From: Gilliamella sp. Pas-s25
GTDB lineage: Bacteria > Pseudomonadota > Gammaproteobacteria > Enterobacterales > Orbaceae
Assembly (NCBI RefSeq): GCF_009795885.1
Contig: NZ_WTEV01000007.1
Location: forward strand, 66,918 to 130,917
Length of the DNA: 64,000 nt
Direction of reading: 5' to 3'
A program made the translations under genes and the position numbers. Below the pieces are notes generated by a model. It made no database searches. It worked only from the letters and a program-made list of their open reading frames with translations, and was not told the DNA's origin. Positions 53,197 through 61,724 of the stretch are shown piece by piece (within the stretch, counting starts at the first letter, position 1; the number at the start of each line of letters is the position of its first letter).

Positions 53197-54735
53197 GTGA
53201 AACAACAAAATAACAACAAGCTCACTGGTGCTGATTACTTAAAAGCAACACTCTGTAGCGCCGTATACGACGTGGCCGAAGTCACCCCGCTAGAAAAGAT
53301 GGAAAAAATCTCGACACGATTAAAAAACCAAATTTTTGTAAAGCGCGAAGATCGGCAATTAGTCCACAGTTTCAAAATCCGTGGTGCCCAAGCAATGATA
53401 GCCAGTCTAAATGAAGACGAACGTAAATGTGGCGTTATTGCCGCATCGGCTGGCAACCATGCACAAGGCGTGGCTTTTTCGGCCACAAAATTAGGCATAA
53501 ACTCATTAATCGTCATGCCATTAACCACCGCCGACATAAAAGTTGAAGCAGTCAAAAGCTTTGGTGGCGAAGTACTCCTTTATGGCGCCAATTTTGACGA
53601 AGCCAAAGCGAAAGCCATGGAACTGGCAAAAGAACAAAAACGCATCTTTATTCCACCGTTTGATCACCCGCTTGTGATTGCTGGGCAAGGCAGTATTGCC
53701 ATGGAATTATTACAACAAAATGCCAAACTCGATCGTATTTTTGTGCCGGTCGGCGGGGGCGGGCTTGCTGCGGGTGTGGCGGTATTAATCAAACAAATCA
53801 TGCCATCAATCAAAGTCATTGCAGTCGAACCTAAAGACTCAGCTTGCTTAAAAGCCGCATTAGATGCAGGTCATCCTGTCGATTTAGAGCTTGTTGGACT
53901 CTTTGCCGAAGGCGTGGCTGTTAAACGAATTGGTGATGAAACATTCAGACTTTGTCAGCAATATATTGATGATATTATTACCGTTGATAGCGACGAAATT
54001 TGCGCCGCAGTGAAAGACCTGTTTGACGACGTCCGCGCAATCGCCGAACCATCTGGCGCTGTGGCACTAGCAGGGCTAAAAAAATACGTAGAACAGCACA
54101 ACATCAGTGGCGAAAACCTTGCTCATATATTATCGGGAGCGAACTTAAATTTCCACAACTTACGCTATGTATCAGAACGTTGCGAACTTGGCGAAAAACG
54201 CGAAGTCCTGCTAGCAGTCACTATCCCTGAAAAGAAAGGCAGCTTTTTAACATTTTGCCAGCTTCTAGGTGGGCGCTCGGTGACCGAATTTAATTATCGT
54301 TATCATGATGATAAATCCGCTTGTATTTTTGTAGGGATTAAAATGTCTCAAAGTAATGAGAAAGATGAAATCATACAAGAATTAAGTGCAACAGGTTATT
54401 CGGTTGTCGATCTAACCGAAGACGAAATGGCAAAACTGCATGTACGCTATATGATTGGCGGCAAGCCGTGCAAACCAATACAAGAGCAAGTATACAGTTT
54501 TGAATTTCCTGAATCGCAAGGGGCTTTGCTTAAATTCCTACAAACATTAGGCACCAATTGGAATATCTCAATGTTCCATTACCGTAGCCATGGCACCGAT
54601 TATGGACGTGTACTTGCTGCGTTTGAAATCGACCAAGCAACCATTAACCAGTTTAACCAACACCTAACCGAGCTAGGTTATGGTTTTCATAACGAAACGC
54701 ATAATCCATCGCTCAAGTTGTTTTTAACTAATTAA
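53197..54735 (+). CDS. ilvA: Threonine dehydratase, biosynthetic
   Basis: PLP enzyme deaminating threonine to 2-ketobutyrate, the entry to isoleucine. PLP Lys in VHSFKIRGA, SAGNHAQGVAFSA, the glycine loop PVGGGGLAAG, and two C-terminal ACT-like regulatory domains (EKKGSFLTFCQLLGG, FPESQGALLKFLQTLG) for isoleucine feedback. The GTG at 53197 is preferred, with AGGTGG just upstream; another GTG in frame lies at 53188, overlapping ilvD. About 512 residues (E. coli 514). Last gene of the operon. Confidence 0.95.
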   Translation: MKQQNNNKLTGADYLKATLCSAVYDVAEVTPLEKMEKISTRLKNQIFVKREDRQLVHSFKIRGAQAMIASLNEDERKCGVIAASAGNHAQGVAFSATKLGINSLIVMPLTTADIKVEAVKSFGGEVLLYGANFDEAKAKAMELAKEQKRIFIPPFDHPLVIAGQGSIAMELLQQNAKLDRIFVPVGGGGLAAGVAVLIKQIMPSIKVIAVEPKDSACLKAALDAGHPVDLELVGLFAEGVAVKRIGDETFRLCQQYIDDIITVDSDEICAAVKDLFDDVRAIAEPSGAVALAGLKKYVEQHNISGENLAHILSGANLNFHNLRYVSERCELGEKREVLLAVTIPEKKGSFLTFCQLLGGRSVTEFNYRYHDDKSACIFVGIKMSQSNEKDEIIQELSATGYSVVDLTEDEMAKLHVRYMIGGKPCKPIQEQVYSFEFPESQGALLKFLQTLGTNWNISMFHYRSHGTDYGRVLAAFEIDQATINQFNQHLTELGYGFHNETHNPSLKLFLTN

Positions 54736-54741
54736 GTGTCA

Positions 54742-55056
54742 TAATTACTTGCGTTGTTTATCGTAATTTGAAAAACAACTGTAAAGCATCGACATAACGC
54801 CATATCCCAGACAAGCGATATGGCGTTATATCATAAAAAAATCCTCATCACCAATTTGGCTAACCGCTTTATGGTCATTTGTCCAGCCATTTATTGCACT
54901 GAAAGACTTCATTAAACATTAAATCACACGACGCAATTACATATAAACAACATAATGTTCTAGGTGAGTTGCGTGTTTACTATAGGGCATTTACATAACT
55001 ATTCTCTTTTTAGACCATATTTTTTTGTAAAAAATATTCAGGATTCTATACCGTTT
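54742..55056 (-). repeat. Dispersed intergenic element, copy C (inverted)
   Basis: Begins about 7 bp past ilvA and reads in the minus direction. The 35-bp box is perfect at 55022-55056. The hairpin module lies at 54794-54829 with arms ATAACGCCATATC and GATATGGCGTTAT, 13 perfect pairs with a 10-nt loop. The end sequence, equivalent to ATTACTGTAAACAA, is at 54755-54771. Between box and hairpin the sequence is only weakly related to copies A and B. The hairpin could also act as a weak terminator for ilvA. Confidence 0.72.
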
Positions 55057-55084
55057 GGTGATGACTTGAGACTTTGCCGCTCTG

Positions 55085-55363
55085 TTTTGCCTAATATTGA
55101 GCTCTTGTTTTGGAGGGTGGCGTGGATTGGCTAAAGTGGTTTCAGTCATTTGCTGTTTAAATGTTCAAAATAGCTATAGTGACCACATCCAAAACCCTAC
55201 CACACTAAAATAGATTATGGTTTCAATCATTAAAACTCAGGACTCGCAGGCTTTGCCTGCTCAGCGTCCCAACTTACGCGGGGGCTTTATTCTTTGTTAT
55301 ATTATCCTCTCAAGCACCATAACCACCCCCGCGACCTAAGGATTAAGAAATAAACGCTAAAAG
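55085..55363 (-). repeat. 3' flank of the adhesin cassette, copy 1
   Basis: About 270 bp following the gene at 55364, repeated with high identity at 58550-58813. Shared blocks include TTTCAGTCATTTGCTGTTTA and AACTCAGGACTCGCAGGCTT. It contains a hairpin GCAGGC-TTT-GCCTGC (55246-55260) and a wider stem CGCGGGGG (55277-55284) with CCCCCGCG (55326-55333). In the other copy the wider stem is built from different bases. No gene inside. Confidence 0.75.
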
Positions 55364-56416
55364 CTAAGGTGCGGTGCAAACGCCATAGCGGGAGTTGCTG
55401 GCAAAGAGGCTGGTGAAGTAGCCGTCGTCCGAGAAGACATCGAACTGGCCGCTATCTGTTGCGTCGCTCGTCCAGAAGAAGTTGCGGACGAAGCCCGCAT
55501 CAGTGTAGTGGGTTATGATGCCCCACTCCGTGAAAAAGCCAGCGCCTATGTGACGCTTGTAATGATTACCTGATGAACTAGGTGTTGCACCTAAATTATT
55601 ATAGTTTGAATTGGTTAAATCTCTTACCCGTGGCATTCGATAACCCAAACTATTACACCATGCTAACTGGTCACTATAAGTTTTCAATTGACCACCACGA
55701 TTGACGAACCACTGCCTTAATACAAATCCATATTTTACTACCTCACCGCCATATATATCTCTACCCACTAACTCAAACGTCTGCGGTAACCATGGCTTAG
55801 CTATTCGACTAGGATTCGGATTATCCCATTGATTGCTTGCCTCTGGACCTGTTAGCCTAACACGTGCTACAACTTGTCCCTTATCCTCACCAGGAACCCA
55901 CCATTCACGAGCTACAACATTTGTCACTGTCGCGGTGATTCCCTCATGCGTGACTGGTTCCCATGTCAATTGTTCTACATCTCCAGTTATGAGTAAATCA
56001 AAATATAAATTATGCGCACCCGTGGTCGGGAAATTTAGATTGTATGATTCAGGATTGGTTGATTGAACTAAGAAGCCTTTACTAGGATTCCATATGTCAA
56101 CTGGGCCTGCATATTCGTTGCTACCAAAAAATAAAAACGGCCTTACATAATGGATAACTGGCCACGGTGGTAGCATTATTGCATCACTACGATTACCCGC
56201 TCGAGCTATTTTACCATTCAATGCCTGTAAATTCCATGAAGATGACAACAATAACAGCCCCAACACCAATAAGCTTTTTCGGGACAATTTCGATAATAAG
56301 TTGAAAGATAATTTCGAAGATATAAATAAGTTTTGTGTAAAAACTCGTCGAATAGGATTATTTGATAAATTTAAGACATAGGTTTGCCAGTGCTGGTGTC
56401 TAAAATGATAATGCAT
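55364..56416 (-). CDS. Secreted protein with intimin/invasin-type adhesin tip domain, paralogue 1
   Basis: Long basic N-region, then a hydrophobic core (LLVLGLLLLSSSWN) and a likely cleavage site after LQA near residue 66. The mature part starts with a variable stretch, then a beta region beginning NFPTTGAHNLYFDLL, comparable to the Ig-like region before the tip of enterobacterial adhesins. The C-terminal domain reads KYGFVLRQWFVNRG, AWCNSLGYRMPRVRDLTN, GAGFFTEWG, FFWTSD, and ends SRYGVCTAP. This pattern matches, from memory, the DUF823-like C-type-lectin-like tip of intimin-type proteins, with two cysteines for a disulfide. No beta-barrel is present. The last 180 bp are about 57% GC against about 30% in the next 60 bp. 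Role in adhesion is inference. Confidence 0.75.
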   Translation of the reverse strand: MHYHFRHQHWQTYVLNLSNNPIRRVFTQNLFISSKLSFNLLSKLSRKSLLVLGLLLLSSSWNLQALNGKIARAGNRSDAIMLPPWPVIHYVRPFLFFGSNEYAGPVDIWNPSKGFLVQSTNPESYNLNFPTTGAHNLYFDLLITGDVEQLTWEPVTHEGITATVTNVVAREWWVPGEDKGQVVARVRLTGPEASNQWDNPNPSRIAKPWLPQTFELVGRDIYGGEVVKYGFVLRQWFVNRGGQLKTYSDQLAWCNSLGYRMPRVRDLTNSNYNNLGATPSSSGNHYKRHIGAGFFTEWGIITHYTDAGFVRNFFWTSDATDSGQFDVFSDDGYFTSLFASNSRYGVCTAP

Positions 56417-56661
56417 TATGGTTCACCCGTCAAGCAATGTTTTGTTTTATTTATATTTTTTATAATTATTCGCTTATTTAATAAGCTTATTTTCCTACAG
56501 CGATAAAAGTATAACCATTTATAAAATAGTTGGCTAGTTTTTTGGCTGACTTTTTTTATAAAGAAATGTAAAAAGAAAAACGGTCCAGTTTTATTGATAG
56601 TTAAATTTTTAATTAAAATATGGTGTTATGTTTCTAAATATCCTTCTACAATAAGTAATGA

Positions 56662-56925
56662 GATAAAAAGAAATTCAAACGTAAACAAGCCTATCAAGCG
56701 CATGAGGCGGTGACACTTGCTCGGAAAAGGCGAAAAAACAGCGGTAATGATAAGCCCATAGAGGATCGGTATGACATCAAATTGAAAAATACCTAATACA
56801 TTATTACAGCCAGAGCAGATTGCCGCATGTTTAAACAAACGTCAGCGACTATTTCATTCGTTGACGACGAACAAATAAAGAAAATACAATATTTATTGAA
56901 CTCACGCCCAAGAAAACGGCCTTAG
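56662..56925 (+). pseudogene. Decayed IS30-family transposase remnant
   Basis: Two plus-strand fragments in shifted frames. The second (56827-56925) reads MFKQTSATISFVDDEQIKKI then QYLLNSRPRKRP and a stop; LNxRPRK with a preceding TDDEQI-like helix is the C-terminal signature of IS30 transposases. An earlier open stretch (56662-56796) encodes KQAYQAHEAVTLARKRRK-like basic helix, compatible with the IS30 N-terminal half. The catalytic core is missing. It lies in the 724-bp gap between adhesin paralogues 1 and 2. The minus-strand 70-codon ORF over it is considered spurious. Confidence 0.5.
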
Positions 56926-56955
56926 AATAAAAGCCCTGCTCCTTTTATTCTAAGG
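56920..56955. repeat. 14-bp inverted repeat at the end of the IS30 remnant
   Basis: CCTTAGAATAAAAG (56920-56933) and CTTTTATTCTAAGG (56942-56955) are perfectly complementary around an 8-nt loop. It starts at the transposase stop codon; it may be a terminator-like hairpin or an element end. Confidence 0.5.
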
Positions 56956-57140
56956 AGTTAAGACGAATTGCACTTCATGGTGTAATCTAGTTTTTTTGTT
57001 ATTTTATTATTTCATTGAAAGCGCTTAACGCTTGCTTCATTGCTTAGATTCACTTACGCTGAGCGTTATTCTTTAACTGCTTTACTTTTGATTAATCCCA
57101 AGCTCAATATCTATCTTATATAAAAATTAAGAAATTAGTA

Positions 57141-58276
57141 TTAAGGATAAACGCAAATACCATAATTAGAGCTAGAAACCCAAGATGAGTTTAGGTTTTT
57201 AACACGGCCATTGTCCGATTCTACGAAGAAATCGCTATCGCTCGTCCAATATTCACTACGGCGGGCAAAGTCTGCACTTCTATACATAGTCAAGGTGCCC
57301 CATTCCGTTACGAATCCTGCTCCTATATTGCGTTGTAGGCTATTTTTGCGTGACTGTGGTGAAGCGCCGTCTATTCCGTTTCTACAAGGAAAATCGTCGT
57401 ATCGAGGATTACCTACGCCACACTTCGCATTGGTCAGCTCTTTTACTCTTGGCATACGATAACCTATCGCATTACACCATGCGGCTTGCTCAGATTGGTT
57501 ACCCGTTTTATCACCACGATGGACAAACCACTGCTTCAACACAAAACCATACTTTACCACCTCAGCACCATGTCTATTTCTACCCACTAATTCAAATGTT
57601 TGCGGCAAATGTGGCCTATGAACTAAACTTGGGTTATTGGAGTTTTTTTGAGTATAATTCGCTGATGGACCTGTTAAAATAACGCGTATAAATGTACTTT
57701 TTTCTAAAACAGTTCTTGTACTACAGGAAGGAATAAAACTTTCCAGAGTACTGCAAGCCTCATAAAACCAAGAATCACTCCTTGGTATATTTGTCACTGT
57801 GGCAGTAATTCCTTCGTGTGCATCTGACTGCCATGTTAAATCATTTGCATTTTCCTCTAAGACTAAATCAAAAAATACCCCATCAGCACCTGTGGTAGGG
57901 AAATTAAAAGCGTATAAAGGATGTGGTTGAGCGAAAAATCCTGTATTGTAAACAAATTCAGGAGCCGTGGGTTCAGGTTTAAGATCGTTCACACCTTCAT
58001 TATAAATATAGTAAGGGGAAAGAGTAGGGGTAGCAAATAAGACAATTGGATCAGCAGGTATCATTATTGCATCACTACGATTACCCGCTTGAGCTTGTAC
58101 ATTCCATGAAGAAGATAATAATAACAGCCCCAACACCAATAAGCTTTTTCGGGATAATTTCGACGATATAAATAAGTTTCGTGTAAAAACTCGTCGAATA
58201 AGATTATTTGATAAATTTAAGACATAGGTTTGCCAGTGCTTGTGCCTTGTGCCTTGTGCCTAAAATGATAATGCAT
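57141..58276 (-). CDS. Adhesin-tip secreted protein, paralogue 2, out of frame at a 7-bp repeat
   Basis: Same architecture as paralogue 1: signal core (LVLGLLLLSSSWNVQA), FPTTGADGVFFDLVL, KYGFVLKQWFVHRG, AWCNAIGYRMPRVKELTN, GAGFVTEWG, YWTSD and a terminal YGICVYP. The conserved ATG is at 58276 (MHYHFR), as in the other copies, but three GGCACAA units (58240-58260) directly after it shift the frame and give TAA after 19 codons. Removing 14 bp (one unit left) restores continuous reading into the signal peptide with no stop. The reading frame without the switch is open only from a TTG at 58139, which would leave a signal without its basic N-region. It has an extra Cys pair in the middle (EACSTLESFIPSCS). 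Presently OFF by this reading. Confidence 0.7.
58240..58260 (-). repeat. Heptanucleotide repeat (three units) inside an adhesin start region
   Basis: Three perfect tandem TTGTGCC units on the plus strand (GGCACAA on the coding strand). Paralogue 1 has a single related unit at the same place and is in frame. One or four units keep the frame; two or three break it. Confidence 0.85.
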
Positions 58277-58540
58277 TATGGTTCACCTGTCAAGTAAATT
58301 GTTGTTTTATTTATCCTTTTTATGTTCTTTCGCTTATTAAATAATCCGTTTTTTAAGTTGATGAAAGTATAACCATTAAAAAAAAGCTTGGCTAGTTTTT
58401 TTTGGGGGATTTTTGGTAAAAATTATTTAGGTGTGACTTCGATTAAGTTTTATGAAAAGCTCTAATGGATTGAAATATTTGTTTTTTATCAAAATAACAA
58501 TAAAATAAAAAATCAAATAAAATCAATATATTCATACAAA
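58277..58540 (-). repeat. Upstream flank of the adhesin cassette, copy 2
   Basis: About 260 bp upstream of paralogue 2, closely repeated upstream of paralogue 3 (59909-60180) and, for the first 110 bp, upstream of paralogue 1 (56417-56540). Shared blocks include AAAGTATAACCAT and TTGGCTAGTTTTTT. It probably holds the common promoter; the motifs are too AT-rich to assign -35 and -10 with confidence. No gene. Confidence 0.7.
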
Positions 58541-58549
58541 TTTTTGCCT

Positions 58550-58813
58550 GATATTGAGTTTTTGTTTTGGTGGCTGAAGTGGATTTCAGTCATTTGCTGT
58601 TTAAATGTTCAAAATAGCTATAGTGACCACATCTGAAACCTTGCCACACTAAAATAGATTATGGTTTCAATCATTAAAACTCAGGACTCGCAGGCTTTGC
58701 CTGCTCAGCGTCCCAACTGGGTGGGGGGCTTCATACTTTGTTATGTTTTCCGCTATTTGCACCATAAGCTCCCCCCTGCTGCGCCATAAGGATTAAGAAA
58801 TAAACGCTAAAAA
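58550..58813 (-). repeat. 3' flank of the adhesin cassette, copy 2
   Basis: Counterpart of 55085-55363. It keeps the GCAGGC-TTT-GCCTGC hairpin and the outer stem position, but the outer stem is GGGGGG (58723-58728) with CCCCCC (58771-58776). No gene inside. Confidence 0.72.
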
Positions 58814-59908
58814 CTAAGGAGTAACGCACATAGCATAGTGGATACCTCGTACAATGTCCACGCCGATGTGGCCACTGTACGAGGCGACAATGAGATCACC
58901 ATGCTTATAACTACCATCCGGTACTGGCATACCATCACTCGTCCAGTAGCTATAGTAAAGTTCCGCTCTATCGTAGCGGTTCATGGGGCTCCACTCCGTG
59001 AATAATCCAGCTCCAAGTCGTCTCTGGTAATGATTTCCACTTGATAATGGTGTAGCACTAAAACGTGATCTAGCATTAGTCAGATCCCTGACCTGTGGCA
59101 AACGATAACCTATACTACTACACCAAGATTGTTGCTCGGGTAGGCGTTTTAATGCCCCCTTTCGACTCACGAACCACTTTTGCAATGTAAATCCATATTT
59201 AAGTATCTCACTACCCTCACTATCTTTACCCACTAACTCAAAGGTCTGCGGTAAATTTGGCTTAGCAATTGGACCCGGATAAGGATTAAGCCATCGTTCT
59301 TCTGCCTCTGGACCTGTTAGTGTAACACGATACTCGGTATGGCATTCTTCACTACCACATCGTATCCGTGTCCCCATCGCCCCCATCCCCCTCCTCGCTG
59401 TAGTTGCTTTAATTCCCTCATGCGTGACTGGATCCCATAATAAACCTATTTCTCCCTCTCCCTCTACGATTAAATAAAAATATAATTCATGAGCCCCCGT
59501 AGTTGGAAAATTAAGCGCATATGATGCTGGATTGGTTGATTGAACCAGAAAGCCATAATCGGGATCCCATAGTTCAGCAGGGCCTGCATATGGACCAACG
59601 CCGTAGTCACGAGCAAAATAAAACCCCTCCGACATTGCGGATTTGATTCTTCCCCATTGTCCTGGTGGTAGAATTAGGGCATCACTGCTATCACCTCCTC
59701 GACTATTTTGACGCGATAATGCTTGTGAATTCAACGAAAACGACAATAATGATAGGAATATCAACACCAATGGGATTTTTCGGGATAGCTTTGATAATAA
59801 TTTGAGGGATAACTTTGAGGACATCAACAAGACGAGAGTAAAAATTCGTCTAATGCGTCTATTTGATAAATTTAAGACATAGGTTTGGTGTTTAAAATGA
59901 TAATGCAT
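58814..59908 (-). CDS. Secreted protein with intimin/invasin-type adhesin tip domain, paralogue 3
   Basis: 364 residues, in frame from the conserved ATG (MHYHFKHQTYVLNLSN). Long basic N-region, signal core (LVLIFLSLLSFSLNSQA), then NFPTTGAHELYFYLIV, KYGFTLQKWFVSRKG, SWCSSIGYRLPQVRDLTN, GAGLFTEWS, YWTSDG and a terminal YAMCVTP. It has an additional Cys pair (RCGSEEC) in the beta region, at the place where paralogue 2 also has one. The heptanucleotide site is absent; two codons are missing there instead. The tip-coding end (58861-59040) is about 50-53% GC, clearly above the local background. Confidence 0.75.
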   Translation of the reverse strand: MHYHFKHQTYVLNLSNRRIRRIFTLVLLMSSKLSLKLLSKLSRKIPLVLIFLSLLSFSLNSQALSRQNSRGGDSSDALILPPGQWGRIKSAMSEGFYFARDYGVGPYAGPAELWDPDYGFLVQSTNPASYALNFPTTGAHELYFYLIVEGEGEIGLLWDPVTHEGIKATTARRGMGAMGTRIRCGSEECHTEYRVTLTGPEAEERWLNPYPGPIAKPNLPQTFELVGKDSEGSEILKYGFTLQKWFVSRKGALKRLPEQQSWCSSIGYRLPQVRDLTNARSRFSATPLSSGNHYQRRLGAGLFTEWSPMNRYDRAELYYSYWTSDGMPVPDGSYKHGDLIVASYSGHIGVDIVRGIHYAMCVTP

Positions 59909-60180
59909 TGCGGTTTACCTGTCAAATAAATTATTGTTTTATTTATCCTTTTTGCGTTCACTCGCTTATTAAATAATCCTTTTTTTAAGTTGATGAAAGT
60001 ATAACCATAAAAAAAAAACTTGGCTAGTTTTTTTGGGGGATTTTTTGGTAAAAATCATTTAGATGTAACTTCGATTAAGTTTTATAAAAACTTTAAAAGA
60101 TTTAAATATTTGTTATTTTATTAAAATAGCAACAAAATAAAAAATCAAATAAAATCAATATATTTTCTGCCAATTTTTTA
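59909..60180 (-). repeat. Upstream flank of the adhesin cassette, copy 3
   Basis: Near copy of 58277-58540, including TTTGGGGGATTTTTTGGTAA-like and CAACAAAATAAAAAATCAAA-like runs. The remaining 130 bp to the next gene are AT-rich with no feature recognised. Confidence 0.7.
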
Positions 60181-60311
60181 GGTTATTTTTATACAATTAA
60201 ACTCCCGATATCACTATTATTACCTAATCTCCATATCCCGAATACTTAACATTCGATAAATTAAAAACACTTTGTTATAATCCCTCATCTCTTTAAAATA
60301 AAAAAAAACCA

Positions 60312-61724
60312 ATGAAAGTTCTTATACCTATTGTCACTTTAACCCTCATGCCTTTTAACCTTTTTGCAGCGGATATTAACGGTCATGATCTATCACTCTT
60401 TTGGGGTATTCCTTTTGTGGGAATTTTGCTTTCAATTGCGCTAATGCCACTATTTTTATCGCGACTTTGGCATCATCATTATGGCAAAATTATTACTTTT
60501 TGGACAATGCTGTTGTTGCTGTTTGCTTTGTATGCATTTGGTTTACAAACTACCGTCAACCTTATTGCTCATGCAGTGATAGCCGAATATATTCCTTTTA
60601 TTTTGTTACTGCTGGCACTGTTTACTGTGTCAGGCGGAATTTTAATTAAATGCGATGCGCTTAGTACGCCCAAGCAGAACGTTACTTTACTAGCAATTGG
60701 TACGCTATTAGCGTCGTTCATGGGCACCACAGGCGCTGCCATGTTAATGATTCGACCGTTGCTCCGTGCCAATCGTAATCGAAATTGTTCTGTGCATACT
60801 GTTATCTTTTTTATTTTTTTAGTGGCTAATATTGGCGGAGGATTAACACCACTGGGTGATCCACCGTTATTTATCGGTTTTTTGAAAGGAGTTAATTTTG
60901 GCTGGATTGTTATGCACATGCTATTGCCAGTGCTACTTAGCTCACTACTGTTATTAACAATTTACTACGCTATTGATTGCCACTACTTTCGCTTGCAGTA
61001 TGGTCATCCGCCTGCACTAACTTCGGCTTCAAAAACCAAAAATGTTAAAATTTATGGAAAAAACAATATTTTTTTATTAATAGCAATTATTACCTGCGTA
61101 CTAATGTCTGGCATTTGGCATTCATCGGTTAGTTTTACAGTTTTAGGTACACATGTTACTTTACCCAATTTAGTTCGCGATAGTTTGTTTATTATCATTA
61201 CCCTCATTTCAATACTAATCACCCCTAAACAGGTACGTGCAGGTAACGAATTTAATTGGGAACCTATCATCGAAGTTGCCAAGCTATTTATGGGCATCTT
61301 TATTACTATCGTTCCGGTACTGACCATGTTACGAGCAGGTAGTCATGGTGCATTAGCCCCAATCGTATCACTGGTGACCAATACGCAAGGTGAGCCAATC
61401 AACAGCATGTACTTTTGGTTATCAGGTTTACTTTCTGGCTTTTTAGATAATGCGCCAACCTATTTAGTCTTTTTTAATCTAGCTTCGGGCGATGCCACAA
61501 CCTTAATGACAGTGCTTGAAAAAACCTTACTGGCTATTTCAATGGGCTCGGTTTTTATGGGGGCACTTAGCTATATAGGTAATGCACCCAACCTTATGGT
61601 CAAAAGCATTGCAATGCAAAATAAAATTAACATGCCAAGCTTTTTTGGCTATATGAAATGGTCAATATGCATTTTAATTCCGGTGTTTATTATCAATAAT
61701 TTAGTGTTTTTTATACTCTGTTAA
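60312..61724 (+). CDS. Sodium:proton antiporter, ion-transporter (NhaD/ArsB-like) superfamily
   Basis: 470 residues with 11-12 hydrophobic segments. Family blocks: LASFMGTTGAAMLMIRPLLRAN, VANIGGGLTPLGDPPLFIGFL, the C-terminal SGLLSGFLDNAPTYLVFF and SYIGNAPNLMVKSIA. The paired GGxxxPxGDPP and DNAP motifs define the inverted-repeat core of this superfamily. Commonly named sodium:proton antiporter; the substrate is not proven by sequence. An N-terminal hydrophobic stretch ending LFAAD may be a cleaved signal. Single-gene unit. Confidence 0.82.
   Translation: MKVLIPIVTLTLMPFNLFAADINGHDLSLFWGIPFVGILLSIALMPLFLSRLWHHHYGKIITFWTMLLLLFALYAFGLQTTVNLIAHAVIAEYIPFILLLLALFTVSGGILIKCDALSTPKQNVTLLAIGTLLASFMGTTGAAMLMIRPLLRANRNRNCSVHTVIFFIFLVANIGGGLTPLGDPPLFIGFLKGVNFGWIVMHMLLPVLLSSLLLLTIYYAIDCHYFRLQYGHPPALTSASKTKNVKIYGKNNIFLLIAIITCVLMSGIWHSSVSFTVLGTHVTLPNLVRDSLFIIITLISILITPKQVRAGNEFNWEPIIEVAKLFMGIFITIVPVLTMLRAGSHGALAPIVSLVTNTQGEPINSMYFWLSGLLSGFLDNAPTYLVFFNLASGDATTLMTVLEKTLLAISMGSVFMGALSYIGNAPNLMVKSIAMQNKINMPSFFGYMKWSICILIPVFIINNLVFFILC

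Noticed and set aside
56626..56838. Minus-strand 70-codon ORF between adhesin paralogues
   Set aside because: It overlaps the plus-strand IS30-like fragments, has no ribosome site or recognisable domain, and its hydrophobic look follows from complementing Lys/Arg-rich coding sequence.
57141..58139. Adhesin paralogue 2 as a normal gene starting at TTG 58139
   Set aside because: That start would remove the basic N-region conserved in the other two copies; the conserved ATG at 58276 with a repeat-induced frameshift explains the locus better.
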